Origin: Deltaproteobacteria bacterium
GTDB lineage: Bacteria > Desulfobacterota_B > Binatia > UBA9968
Length of the DNA stretch: 10,939 bases
Assembly: GCA_005879255.1 (NCBI GenBank)
Contig: VBKY01000374.1
Location: forward strand, 1 to 10,939
Reading direction: 5' to 3'
The position numbers were made by a program, and so were the translations under genes. The notes below the pieces were generated by a model. It ran no database searches. It worked only from the letters and a program-made list of their open reading frames with translations, and was not told the DNA's origin. This document shows positions 1-6,243 of the stretch, piece after piece (within the stretch, counting starts at the first letter, position 1; every line of letters starts with the position of its first letter).

Positions 1-8
1 TCCTCCTT
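1..8 (-). promoter_or_regulatory. Strong Shine-Dalgarno at the left edge
   Basis: Read on the minus strand, the window ends in AAGGAGGA, a near-perfect Shine-Dalgarno sequence. It sits about 34 bases downstream of a promoter-like pair on the same strand. This suggests that a minus-strand gene starts just outside the window. The gene itself cannot be seen, so this is inference. Confidence 0.35.
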
Positions 9-41
9 AAGCGATTTTTCGCCGCAAACTTGACTGCCGTC

Positions 42-71
42 ATCATAGTACGGTGAGACTCAAGCGATCAA
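42..71 (-). promoter_or_regulatory. Candidate sigma70 promoter for a gene off the left edge
   Basis: On the minus strand, TTGATC (66-71, four of six matches to the -35 consensus) lies 18 bases from TATGAT (42-47, five of six matches to the -10 consensus). The Shine-Dalgarno sequence at 1-8 follows at a sensible leader distance. Such pairs also arise by chance, so only the combination with the ribosome site makes it worth listing. Confidence 0.3.
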
Positions 72-150
72 CCGGTCGATTCATTGTTGACCACTGGCCG
101 AGGAAAATGAGTCGAACAGGATTGCTAAAGCCTCCAATGGGCCGGGCTGA

Positions 151-178
151 GGGACGCCGTTGACTAGTTGGACAAAGT
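151..178 (+). repeat. Left terminal inverted repeat of the RAYT element
   Basis: The core is GTTGACTAGTTGGACAAAGT, preceded by GGGACGCC. It pairs with 642-669 in inverted orientation and is matched by a third copy at 759-786 in the same orientation. The transposase stop codon (164-166) lies inside it. Confidence 0.7.
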
Positions 179-608
179 TCTCGTTAGGATCTTCGAAACC
201 CCGGAGGTCAAGATTCCCACTTGGCGAGCGACCTCGGCCCCTACTCCGTAATTTTCCACGAGCCCGCGAACTATCCTCGTTCTCACCGCAGGCAACCTGC
301 CCCGACGGCTCCCGCTTTGGAGTTCCGTTAGCGATACTCCGCTCTTCTTGCATTCCTCAGCCACGACACGCTCGGCGTAACGATTTCCCCGTCTCGCTGC
401 ATGTTGCCGCAGCGCTCGTGCATCCGGCTCTCTAAGAATGCGCGGGACAAATTCTCCGCTCCCCAATATCTGCCTCAGCCAATGCTCCGAGTCGTCGCAC
501 AAAATTTCTTCGATCCGTCTCGTCAACGACAATCCGCCGCTTTTCAACGCCTCGAACCATCACGTGGTGCAGGGTCCCTGGACTATCGAGTCTTGCTTGC
601 CTCGGCAT
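164..608 (-). pseudogene. RAYT transposase, middle deleted and frame lost
   Basis: Translation from ATG at 608 begins MPRQARLDSPGTLHHVMVRG and continues through VEKRRI and DRRNFVRRLGALAEA, the typical N-terminus of RAYT-type Y1 transposases. Around 465-480 homology jumps, in another frame, to ILGSGEFVPRIL. It then runs to the C-terminal LQSGSRR motif and a DnaA-like helix-turn-helix ending GILTSGVSKIL, with the stop at 164-166. From memory of the family (about 300 residues or more), some 180 codons are gone, including the HUH histidine motif and the catalytic tyrosine. The N-terminal frame stops soon after the junction. The family call is secure because both ends match; the deletion size is approximate. 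Confidence 0.75.
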
Positions 609-641
609 ACCTTTCTACCCCCATATTTTCTCTCCGTGTCC

Positions 642-669
642 ACTTTGTCCAGTTAGTCAACAGCGTCCC
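642..669 (+). repeat. Right terminal inverted repeat of the RAYT element
   Basis: The sequence ACTTTGTCCAGTTAGTCAAC followed by AGCGTCCC is the reverse complement of 151-178 with three substitutions. It lies just upstream of the minus-strand transposase start at 608. Confidence 0.7.
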
Positions 670-758
670 TCTACTCCTCCCCACGAAAACCACACAACCC
701 GCTTAGCTTCGGGAGATCGACGATTGTATAGCGCTCGCGCGGTTCTTGTGGAGATCGG

Positions 759-929
759 GGGACGTTGTTGACTAAATGGACAAAGTTCTTGAAAGGATCT
801 TCGAAACCCCGGAGGTCGAGATTCCCACTTGGCGAGCGACCTCGGCGACCCCTACGCCGTAATTCTCCACCGAGCCGACGAACTATCTTCGTTCTCACCG
901 CAGGCAACCGGCCGCGACGGCTCCCGCCA
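759..929 (-). pseudogene. Second RAYT 3' end, one-ended and frameshifted
   Basis: This segment repeats 151-314 in the same orientation. It starts with the terminal repeat (GTTGACTAAATGGACAAAGT at about 767-786), followed by the C-terminal helix-turn-helix coding part up to the GRLPAVRTKIV region. Similarity to the first copy ends abruptly after GGCTCCCGC near 928. Relative to the first copy it carries four extra bases between about 852 and 888 (for example CTCGGTGG for CTCGTGG), which breaks the frame. No second terminal repeat is visible to its right, so it is a truncated relic. Confidence 0.65.
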
Positions 930-1384
930 AATTTTCCCGTGTGAATTTTAATTGGACTTTGAGATGAGTACTTTGGTAATGTGACCGCGACCTAGACGTT
1001 TAAGTTTAAAAATTGGGCCAGAGAATTTTGGGCTGAATTACAGAACCATTTACTTGGGTGATAAATTCCAAATTGAGGGGGGCCGCAGTGACAAATCTCA
1101 CTGCGAAGAAAGAGAAAGTATCTTTTGCTAACATTGAAAAGTTTCGCGCGCCTGAGAGGGTTGCGCTCTCTAACTATCAGATCCGTGTCCTTCTAGACTC
1201 AACGGCAGAAGCCTAAAAACAAAAGACTGCTGTCGCGCGCCGTTTCCAGTCTTGAGTAGCATGGATACCTGCCTACGGTGTTCGCGCGTTCCCGTGTTTT
1301 CATGAAGCGAGTAGGGTTTGTTTTGCAAGGCGAAATATATGGTTGTAAATAGCTGACTCACGCAGCGTTTCGGCATACGGTCAT
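930..1384. other. Gene-free stretch upstream of the membrane protein gene
   Basis: I find no convincing coding sequence on either strand in these 455 bases. The first half is AT-rich with poly-A/T tracts (AAGTTTAAAAATT near 1004). The only clear structure is a hairpin at 1084-1105. A minus-strand open frame that overlaps the start of the next gene has no recognisable domains and is probably a shadow. The promoter for the gene at 1385 should lie here, but I cannot place it confidently. Confidence 0.5.
1084..1105. other. Perfect 8-bp stem-loop
   Basis: CGCAGTGA (1084-1091) and TCACTGCG (1098-1105) form a perfect 8-bp stem with a six-base loop. The bases after it on the plus strand are AAGAAAGAGAAAG, so it is not an intrinsic terminator in that direction. 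It could be a protein-binding dyad or an mRNA leader structure for the gene at 1385. Its role is unknown. Confidence 0.4.
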
Positions 1385-3259
1385 ATGAGTGCTTCAGTTG
1401 TTCGACGTCACAAACGGAGCAATCCTCGTAAAGCGCTGCCATCGATAACCCGATCACGCCTGCGTCTGCTCTACAACCTTAAGGCAGGTCGCAGAGATCT
1501 ATTATTCAGCATCGGAGCCTTGTGTTGCCTGTGGGTGGGACTCCTGAAATTTGGATGGGCCCGTTGGGGCGACGTTACCGTCGACTGCGGCCGCGAGCTA
1601 TACGTGGCGGCCGCTTTGGCTGAAGGGAAGATGCTTTACCGCGATGTATGGTATTTATACGGCCCAGGCGCACCATACTTAAACAGCTTGCTATTTCGGA
1701 CCTTTGGAATTCACCTGAACGTGGCATATTTCGCGGGATCCCTAGCTGGCCTGGCCGCAATGCTGACACTGTTCCGTTGCGCGCTGTACTTTGCTCCGCT
1801 ATCGGTGGCGTTTGCGATTGGCTATATAGTGTTGATCCAATCTTTCGGCGGGGGGTTCTTTAATTACCCGCTGCCGTACGCCTACGCTTCCGTGTACGGG
1901 TCCGTGGCAGCGTACTTGTTTCTATTGTATGCCATCCGGGGTGCCCTCAATCCGACGAAGACCAACCTACTTTGGGCCGGAATCTGGTCAGCCGTCGCGC
2001 TGATAACCAAGCTGGAGTTTGGATTCGCTTGTTTCGGATCGTTGGCAGTACTGCAGGTTGGTCTCATCTTGCAGCAACGATCATGGCGCACGGCGTTCAG
2101 GAATCTGTCGGCTGTCACACCGGCTCTGTTAATTTGCGCAGTGGTGATCGCGTGGATGGTGTCGATCGGGGGAGTGGCCTTCATTACGCAAGAAAACTTG
2201 ATGAGTTGGCCAACATCCTACTTCATGCGGCAGTACGGCCAGAATTGGCTCCGGTTGACCGGCTATGATTTGTCGTTGGCGCAGCTCATGAAAGCGCTCG
2301 TGCTAACTGTCGGCTTCGTAGCTTTCTGGGTAGGATTTCGTTTTTGGCTACTGTCGGTTTTTCGCAAACTATGGCTTCGTGCCGTCTGTATAGGGACCGT
2401 CCTCGGGGCTGGCACGGTTGCGCTTTTGATGGAACCACCGAAACGATTCGACATCAATATCGCGTTGCTGGTCTTTCCGCGCCCGATGGTCTTCATAGTG
2501 GCGCTTGCTATCCCACTCGCCGGCTTTCTATTCTGGCGCTCTCGCTTATGCGCGCGAAGGTTGGCCATCTTGGTCGTGATGATTTTCGGTCCTCTACTGG
2601 CGTTTCGCATTCTGTTCAGGATGACTTCTCGAGACTATGCGATCTACTACAATGGGCCGGTGTTGCTCGCATTTTTCTTGTTGTTACTGGCAATCGCGAT
2701 CCCAGGGGGCCATTTCCAGAATGGCGTTGGAGCGCGAACAGCAAGATTCTTTGTATGCGCAGCTGTCTGTGGGTGGGTGACACTGGTCGCAATTCCGCCT
2801 TACCTTGACCTGAGGATTGGACGAGTAGCGATCGAGAGTGAGCGCGGGACGATTTACGTACCGGAGACTATACTGCCTGCTTGGGCTGACGCGGCTAATT
2901 TTATGCTACAAGCGAAACAAAGCGGCCAAGTAGTGATGTCGATTCCCGAAGATACGGCTCTGTATTTCTTCGCCGGTGTGCCATCCCCAACTCGCGTGTT
3001 TGCCTTCACACCGGGCACACTGTCACCGGGACCCATGACGGCTAAAACAATCGCAGAGATGGAGGTAGTTCCAGTGCGTTTCGTGATCTGGTCAAACCGA
3101 CAGTTTTTTGAGTACGGTGTACCAGAATTTGGAGTAGATTTCGATGTGCCGTTCGCCGAATACATTCGGAGGAATTACCGGCCCGTGCGGGAATTCAGCT
3201 ACATCAATCGGCCAGATTTCTGGCAAGCAACCTTGTGGGAGAGAAAGCCGGATAAGTGA
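1385..3259 (+). CDS. Polytopic membrane protein, GT-C / family 39-like glycosyltransferase
   Basis: The 624-residue protein has about 12 hydrophobic segments between residues 38 and 470 and a soluble C-terminal part of about 150 residues, a typical GT-C fold layout. After the first membrane segment (about 38-55) comes an extracytoplasmic loop with DCGRELYVAAALAEGKMLYRD and then YLYGPGAPYLN. This resembles the Asp-bearing first loop of GT39/ArnT/PMT-like enzymes, which move sugars from polyprenyl-phosphate carriers to lipids, proteins or glycans outside the membrane. The acceptor is unknown. No clear Shine-Dalgarno sequence precedes ATG 1385, so the true start could lie a little downstream; the first membrane segment would be kept in any case. 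No other cell-surface polysaccharide gene is in the window, and RAYT debris lies on both sides. A non-enzymatic polytopic protein is the alternative. Confidence 0.75.
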   Translation: MSASVVRRHKRSNPRKALPSITRSRLRLLYNLKAGRRDLLFSIGALCCLWVGLLKFGWARWGDVTVDCGRELYVAAALAEGKMLYRDVWYLYGPGAPYLNSLLFRTFGIHLNVAYFAGSLAGLAAMLTLFRCALYFAPLSVAFAIGYIVLIQSFGGGFFNYPLPYAYASVYGSVAAYLFLLYAIRGALNPTKTNLLWAGIWSAVALITKLEFGFACFGSLAVLQVGLILQQRSWRTAFRNLSAVTPALLICAVVIAWMVSIGGVAFITQENLMSWPTSYFMRQYGQNWLRLTGYDLSLAQLMKALVLTVGFVAFWVGFRFWLLSVFRKLWLRAVCIGTVLGAGTVALLMEPPKRFDINIALLVFPRPMVFIVALAIPLAGFLFWRSRLCARRLAILVVMIFGPLLAFRILFRMTSRDYAIYYNGPVLLAFFLLLLAIAIPGGHFQNGVGARTARFFVCAAVCGWVTLVAIPPYLDLRIGRVAIESERGTIYVPETILPAWADAANFMLQAKQSGQVVMSIPEDTALYFFAGVPSPTRVFAFTPGTLSPGPMTAKTIAEMEVVPVRFVIWSNRQFFEYGVPEFGVDFDVPFAEYIRRNYRPVREFSYINRPDFWQATLWERKPDK

Positions 3260-3322
3260 GGCGATAGGAGGCAAAGCAACGGTCGGGTCTAGTATCATAG
3301 CACAAGCGAACCATCTGCTATC

Positions 3323-3690
3323 TCATCCCGCGGGTGCGCTCACTCGCTTAAGTGGCTGGTGCACAATTCGCCCGACTGTGGTGAAATGAACTCCAAATTC
3401 CTTCGCGATTTGATAGCTATAGGCCCCGGTCTCGTACGCTGCCCGAATCGCGTCGTCCCGATTCTTGTGTTGCCGACGTATCGCGCTGAGCTTTGGTGCC
3501 GGTCCCCATTGTTGCACCCTTGGTATGTTAACATCCTCGTCGCGTTCGCCTAGCTTGCCCCGCATCCGCTCGACAAAGTCGTCATCGCCCAATATAGATC
3601 TGTCCTTTGAGATCTTTCCACATGCTCTCTGCGCTCATCCCCTCCTCGATAAATTGTTGGTACTTCCGTCTCGCCCCAGCACAGGTGTGT
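3323..3690 (-). pseudogene. RAYT C-terminal fragment of a second subtype, frameshifted
   Basis: On the minus strand the sequence from about 3690 reads ARRKYQQFIEEGMSAESMWKDLKGQIY. After one extra base near 3593 it continues in another frame as LGDDDFVERMRGK and ends with the helix-turn-helix AAYETGAYSYQIAKEFGVHFTTVGRIV. Together these match the C-terminal third of RAYT/Y1-type transposases of the subtype with a GAYS...FGVHFTTVGRIV tail. This differs from the DnaA-like tail of the copies at 164-929. The N-terminal HUH part is absent: recognisable similarity stops near 3690, where a GTGTGACCC repeat begins. It could only yield an 89-residue DNA-binding-like peptide, and I see no sign that it is expressed. 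Confidence 0.65.
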
Positions 3691-3713
3691 GACCCCGTGA
3701 TCACGTGTGACCC
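3687..3713. repeat. GTGTGACCC direct repeat around a CGTGATCACG palindrome
   Basis: GTGTGACCC occurs at 3687-3695 and 3705-3713. The perfect palindrome CGTGATCACG (3696-3705) lies between and just touches the second copy. The structure sits exactly where similarity to the RAYT fragment ends, so it may be a remnant of a REP-like end. It also lies 30-60 bases downstream of the neighbouring minus-strand gene. Confidence 0.4.
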
Positions 3714-3717
3714 TGTT

Positions 3718-3735
3718 GCCCTCTCTGCTGAGGGC
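3718..3735 (-). terminator. Hairpin 8 bases past the binding-protein stop
   Basis: GCCCTC and GAGGGC form a perfect 6-bp GC-rich stem with a six-base loop, only eight bases downstream of the stop of the minus-strand gene at 3744. No T-run follows on the minus strand (next bases AACAGGG). It may stabilise the 3' end or be a weak terminator, but it is not a canonical intrinsic terminator. Confidence 0.35.
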
Positions 3736-3743
3736 TGGGCACC

Positions 3744-4916
3744 TTACTTGCCGCTCTTTTTCTTCTCGGCTTCAGCCAAGGCTTCGTTAACGACCGCGTA
3801 AATGGGCGTCATGTCCGTCCATTCGGAGCGAAACACGGTCATATAATTCACCCCTTCGATCCTTCGGTTGTCGGGAGCGACGTCGTCTTTCGGGATGTCG
3901 ATCCTGAGAGAGTCCGGTGCGTCGGCGATCTTTGTCATGTCCTTTTGCAGCGCGATCTGCGCCTTTCGCGAGAGATACCAGTTGATGAAAACTTTGGCGG
4001 CGTTGGGATGCGGCGCGTTCTTGAAAAGGCTCAGGGTTCCGAAACCGACTCCCATGGGCACCCCTTCTTTGAAGGAGCTATTGTCGATAACGTCTACGGG
4101 CAGTCCCTGTCGCCCGGCCATTTTGACATCCGAGTTCGAGAAAAAAATCGCCAGCGGAAACTTTCCCTGCCCCAGCCAGTCGATCCCCTGGCGGAAATCC
4201 CGCGTCAAGGTCAAATCCATTTCGCTAAAGAGGCGGTGGATGAACTTCGGGCCGAGTCCCGGATGATGGTAAAAGAACCGCATATTATCGCCGCCCGGGC
4301 CCGCAATCCTGATGTCGCGCGCGACGATTTTTCCCTTCCATTTTGGATTGACAAAATCCCAGTAGGATTTGAATTCGGCGGGGTTCAAAGCATTCACCGC
4401 GTAGGCGCCGGTCCCGGTCATGTTGCCCACATAGACAAAGATGTATTGCCCTTCAGGATCTATATACCAGTGTTTTCCACCCCACCATTTCGATTGATCC
4501 GTGACCTCGGGGAGAATCAACGCGGACGAAATCGGCTCCAGGATCTTGGACGCGTAAAAAAGCTGGTAGTGGGGGTTCGCACCCGCGCTCGAGATGTCGG
4601 CGAGATATTTTCCCGCTCTCCGCTCGGCCAAAATACGCGGGCCCAGTTGGCCGGATTGCCCCGTAACCGCGACGAGCTTGATCTCAGGAAAGTCTTTTTG
4701 GAAATGACCGGCATCGAGAGTTGCGCCGTAACCGCTGATGTAGACCGTAACTTGGCCTTCCCGTTTTGCCGCCTGGACGGTCGCCTGCCATTCTTCTTGC
4801 CAGCCCGCGGCGATTTCGCCGTGAGAAGCCGCCAGCACTAAGAACAGCGCCAACGAAAAAATTCTCGGAAGGCAACAGATAGCTTGGACCTCGGCGGTTG
4901 TCTTTTTCGGCTTCAC
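3744..4916 (-). CDS. ABC transporter substrate-binding protein (COG1840-like)
   Basis: This 390-residue exported protein starts at GTG 4916, with GGAAAG a few bases upstream as ribosome site. Residues 1-37 form a signal peptide: basic KPKK, a hydrophobic core at about 19-30, and likely cleavage near AAG at 36-38. The mature part begins with WQATVQAAKREGQVTVYISG, continues with DISSAG, the KWWGGKHWYIDPEGQYIFVYVGN segment and YWDFVNPKWKGKIVARD, and ends with PNAAKVFINWYLSRKAQ. This series is characteristic of family-1-type ('ferric iron') extracellular solute-binding proteins. Many members bind organic anions or other ligands, so iron should not be assumed. No permease or ATPase gene is adjacent, so it must work with a transporter encoded elsewhere. 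A short hairpin follows its stop. Confidence 0.85.
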   Translation of the reverse strand: MKPKKTTAEVQAICCLPRIFSLALFLVLAASHGEIAAGWQEEWQATVQAAKREGQVTVYISGYGATLDAGHFQKDFPEIKLVAVTGQSGQLGPRILAERRAGKYLADISSAGANPHYQLFYASKILEPISSALILPEVTDQSKWWGGKHWYIDPEGQYIFVYVGNMTGTGAYAVNALNPAEFKSYWDFVNPKWKGKIVARDIRIAGPGGDNMRFFYHHPGLGPKFIHRLFSEMDLTLTRDFRQGIDWLGQGKFPLAIFFSNSDVKMAGRQGLPVDVIDNSSFKEGVPMGVGFGTLSLFKNAPHPNAAKVFINWYLSRKAQIALQKDMTKIADAPDSLRIDIPKDDVAPDNRRIEGVNYMTVFRSEWTDMTPIYAVVNEALAEAEKKKSGK

Positions 4917-5067
4917 TGCTTTCCAGGACTATGGCCCGCTGCCGATGATTCTACGAATAGGAACCCCTGTCTCATCCGCATCCCCGTTCGAGCGAAACCT
5001 ATCTTACCTCCCGGGAGAAATCAATTTTTCTCAACCAGCTTCAACGCCCCGGCTAAAACCAAGGGCA

Positions 5068-5139
5068 GTTCCAAACGTTCCAAAGGTTCCAATCGTTCCA
5101 GGGGTTCCAGTCGTTCCAGCGCTTCGCTCGGTTCCATGC
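5068..5139 (+). repeat. Eight-unit 9-mer array, GTTCCANNN type
   Basis: There are exactly eight contiguous 9-mers (72 bases): GTTCCAAAC, GTTCCAAAG, GTTCCAATC, GTTCCAGGG, GTTCCAGTC, GTTCCAGCG, CTTCGCTCG, GTTCCATGC. The first six positions are fixed in seven units and the last three vary. The seventh unit is of a different type. The array lies in the 299-base non-coding gap between the binding-protein start (4916) and the broken vapC (5216). It keeps long frames open on both strands, including a GT-rich minus-strand frame, which are artefacts of the 9-base period. Confidence 0.75.
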
Positions 5140-5215
5140 GCGGCCAATGCGTGGGCTAACGCGGAAAAATTCATCATCGGAGGAAAATGGCGGTCGAATT
5201 TTTTACCGGTACCAT

Positions 5216-5651
5216 TCAACTGATCACCACTAGCGAAAACGCGCGTCGGCTTCGAAGCAGCATGAAGTCGTCTCGATTCCTGGTGTACAGCGTCGCGCCG
5301 ATCGAGCGAGCGCTCAAAGCCAGCAAACAATCGTTTACCAACGCAGGCAATTAACTTTTAGGTCCGGCCCGGCCTGTCGCGCAGAACCTTGGCCAAAATG
5401 CCTCCGGCATTCTTCCAGTGGTTGTGACCGGGAGTTACAACTCGACCGACTCTCTCGAAGGGACGGAATAATATTTCTACGCGCTTTCTCGCCGCAGGAG
5501 ATCGGGCGCCAGCAAGCAATTCTTGAGCTACGATGGAACTGAAGTAGATGCCGGGAGCGTCTTTATCGTAAAGTTCACGGATGAAAGGGAGAGTTGTTCC
5601 GCTTTGGATAAGGTCGATGTATAGGTCAGTGTCGATCAGATGCTTTGCCAC
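5216..5651 (-). pseudogene. vapC: VapC-type PIN-domain toxin, frame-disrupted
   Basis: The reading frame starts at GTG 5651, overlapping the vapB stop by one base (TAGTG). It opens with AKHLIDTDLYIDLI, the first acidic motif of PIN ribonucleases, and continues with IVAQELLAGARS, the second. It stops after 97 residues at RDRPGRT. The rest of the domain is still present in another frame: LVNDCLLALSARSIGATLYTRNRDDF, ending FSLVVIS at 5216. Between them GGCCG is duplicated in tandem (about 5369-5379), and a further shift and an in-frame TAA follow near 5350-5365. The truncated product would lack the acidic residues of the NDC and NRDD motifs that complete the Mg2+ site. The toxin is therefore predicted inactive. 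In intact pairs VapC cleaves RNA and is neutralised by VapB. Confidence 0.75.
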
Positions 5652-5842
5652 TAAAAAACCTTTTCTACTCCACCCTTGCCCGCTACTTTTTCCAATGACT
5701 TGAGAATTTCTTTCCTGAAAACTACGAGGTTCAAAGCAGCGTCAATCGCCTCGGTCTCGGTCTTCGCGCCCAGGATCGTCCTCACGCGACGGATCTTTTT
5801 CTCGTCAAGATAATAGTTTTTCCGTTTGAGATGCGTTTTCAT
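5651..5842 (-). CDS. vapB: VapB-family antitoxin
   Basis: I place the start at ATG 5842, giving 63 residues, because AGGAG (5848-5852) lies five bases upstream. An upstream ATG at 5863 would add seven residues (MSVSGDP) but has no such site. The protein reads MKTHLKRKNYYLDEKKIRRV, then ILGAKTETEAIDAALNLVVF and a C-terminal tail with SLEKVAGKGG. This matches short VapB antitoxins of the COG5450 type: an N-terminal DNA-binding strand-helix-helix and a C-terminal toxin-binding tail. Its stop overlaps the vapC start by one base, as in a translationally coupled pair. The gene is intact although the toxin is broken, so it may now act only as a DNA-binding protein or be drifting. Confidence 0.8.
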   Translation of the reverse strand: MKTHLKRKNYYLDEKKIRRVRTILGAKTETEAIDAALNLVVFRKEILKSLEKVAGKGGVEKVF

Positions 5843-5852
5843 AGGATCTCCT

Positions 5853-5883
5853 GATACAGACAATTGATTATTTCATACGTATC
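5853..5883 (-). promoter_or_regulatory. Possible VapB operator
   Basis: Directly upstream of the vapB ribosome site are inverted half-sites GATAC (5853-5857) and GTATC (5879-5883), 21 bases apart. The interval includes the palindrome CAATTG (5861-5866), and the palindrome ATACGTAT (5875-5882) overlaps the right half-site. VapBC complexes usually repress their own promoter through such dyads. No clear -10/-35 pair could be fixed, so the assignment is inference. Confidence 0.3.
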
Positions 5884-5924
5884 GACTTAGAGTTCAAGCC
5901 TCAGGGATATTTAGCTCGGGACGA

Positions 5925-5981
5925 TGCCGGCAAGCGGCAGTTCAAAGATTCAAGGTTCAAAGTTCAAGGTAAACGATTGCT
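5925..5981 (+). repeat. Stem plus GTTCAA-heptad module, copy 1
   Basis: A short stem (GCCG GCAAG CGGC, about 5926-5938) is followed by four TTCAA units about 7 bases apart and then GGTAAACGATTGCT. From 5931 on, about 46 of 51 positions match the module at 7402-7451, in the same orientation. Unlike the other copies, no gene ends just before it; the nearest gene is vapB on the opposite strand. Confidence 0.6.
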
Positions 5982-6021
5982 GCGGAAATTCCCGGGCCAC
6001 GAGACTGATTTTCGTGATGTC

Positions 6022-6050
6022 ACTTCGACGTTGGTATCCTTTTGTATACT
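6022..6050 (+). promoter_or_regulatory. Weak candidate promoter upstream of the FAH-family gene
   Basis: TATACT (6045-6050) is a good -10 match (five of six). The possible -35 around CTTCGA (6023-6028), at 16 bases spacing, is poor. It would drive the plus-strand genes from 6353 through about 300 bases of untranslated sequence containing a repeat array, so another promoter closer to the gene is equally possible. Confidence 0.2.
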
Positions 6051-6068
6051 GAGACCGTCGTGGTATAG

Positions 6069-6170
6069 AACCGAAATAGCTCATTGTTGGCGGGAGCGTT
6101 TCTGTTTATGATCGGCCCCATCACGGCGCGGGGCCAGGCGCGGCCGTCAGACCTGGTGTCGAATATCAGT
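6069..6170 (+). pseudogene. Possible orphan signal-peptide remnant
   Basis: An open frame after a TAG at 6066 reads NSSLLAGAFLFMIGPITARGQARPSDLV. It has a hydrophobic core and an A-x-A-like site (ARGQA), as at the start of a secreted protein. It then runs straight into the 9-mer array at 6172 and has no recognisable domain afterwards. No start codon with a ribosome site is evident. It may be the stump of an exported protein gene interrupted by the repeat, or chance hydrophobicity. Confidence 0.25.
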
Positions 6171-6171
6171 G

Positions 6172-6243
6172 GTTCAAAACGTTCAACCGCTTCGCTCCGT
6201 TCAAATCGTTCAGGACGGTCAAACGGTTCAAGCCGTTTCAAAT
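6172..6243 (+). repeat. Eight-unit 9-mer array, GTTCAANNN type
   Basis: There are exactly eight contiguous 9-mers (72 bases): GTTCAAAAC, GTTCAACCG, CTTCGCTCC, GTTCAAATC, GTTCAGGAC, GGTCAAACG, GTTCAAGCC, GTTTCAAAT. Its period, unit count and orientation equal those of the array at 5068-5139, and it carries the same odd CTTCGCTC unit, but at position three instead of seven. The fifth base of the motif is A here and C in the other array. It lies in the otherwise gene-free stretch between vapB and the gene at 6353. Confidence 0.75.

Larger units (their letters stand above)
151..669 (-). mobile_element. Internally deleted RAYT element with terminal inverted repeats
   Basis: This 519-base element is bounded by imperfect terminal inverted repeats. 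The left end is 151-178 (core GTTGACTAGTTGGACAAAGT) and the right end 642-669 is its reverse complement with three mismatches over 28 bases. Between them, on the minus strand, lie the N-terminal and C-terminal coding parts of a RAYT (REP-associated tyrosine transposase, Y1/HUH type) with the middle missing. The right repeat lies about 34 bases upstream of the transposase start codon, and the left repeat overlaps its stop. The element cannot make a functional enzyme but keeps both ends, so it has the form of a non-autonomous, MITE-like derivative. Confidence 0.7.

Noticed and set aside
1170..1457. Minus-strand 95-codon frame overlapping the membrane-gene start
   Set aside because: It has no recognisable motif or ribosome site, and it overlaps a confident plus-strand gene.
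2344..2808. Plus-strand open frame of 154 codons within the membrane protein gene
   Set aside because: It is an alternative frame of the GT-C-like gene with no membrane or domain pattern of its own.
3945..4841. Plus-strand open frame of 298 codons opposite the binding-protein gene
   Set aside because: It is antisense to a clearly recognisable secreted protein, has no domain or ribosome site, and is explained by codon bias of the real gene.
5031..5330. Minus-strand 99-codon frame with a GTxGTx repeat protein sequence
   Set aside because: The repeat peptide is simply the translation of the 9-mer array, and the rest overlaps the out-of-frame vapC C-terminus.
5068..6243. CRISPR-like arrays
   Set aside because: Units are 9 bases with three variable positions, with no spacers of 25 bases or more and no cas genes. 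They are short tandem repeats.
6199..6243. tRNA T-arm-like GTTCAAATC
   Set aside because: The 9-mer matches a T-loop consensus, but no acceptor stem, D-arm or anticodon arm can be drawn around it. The similarity comes from the repeat.
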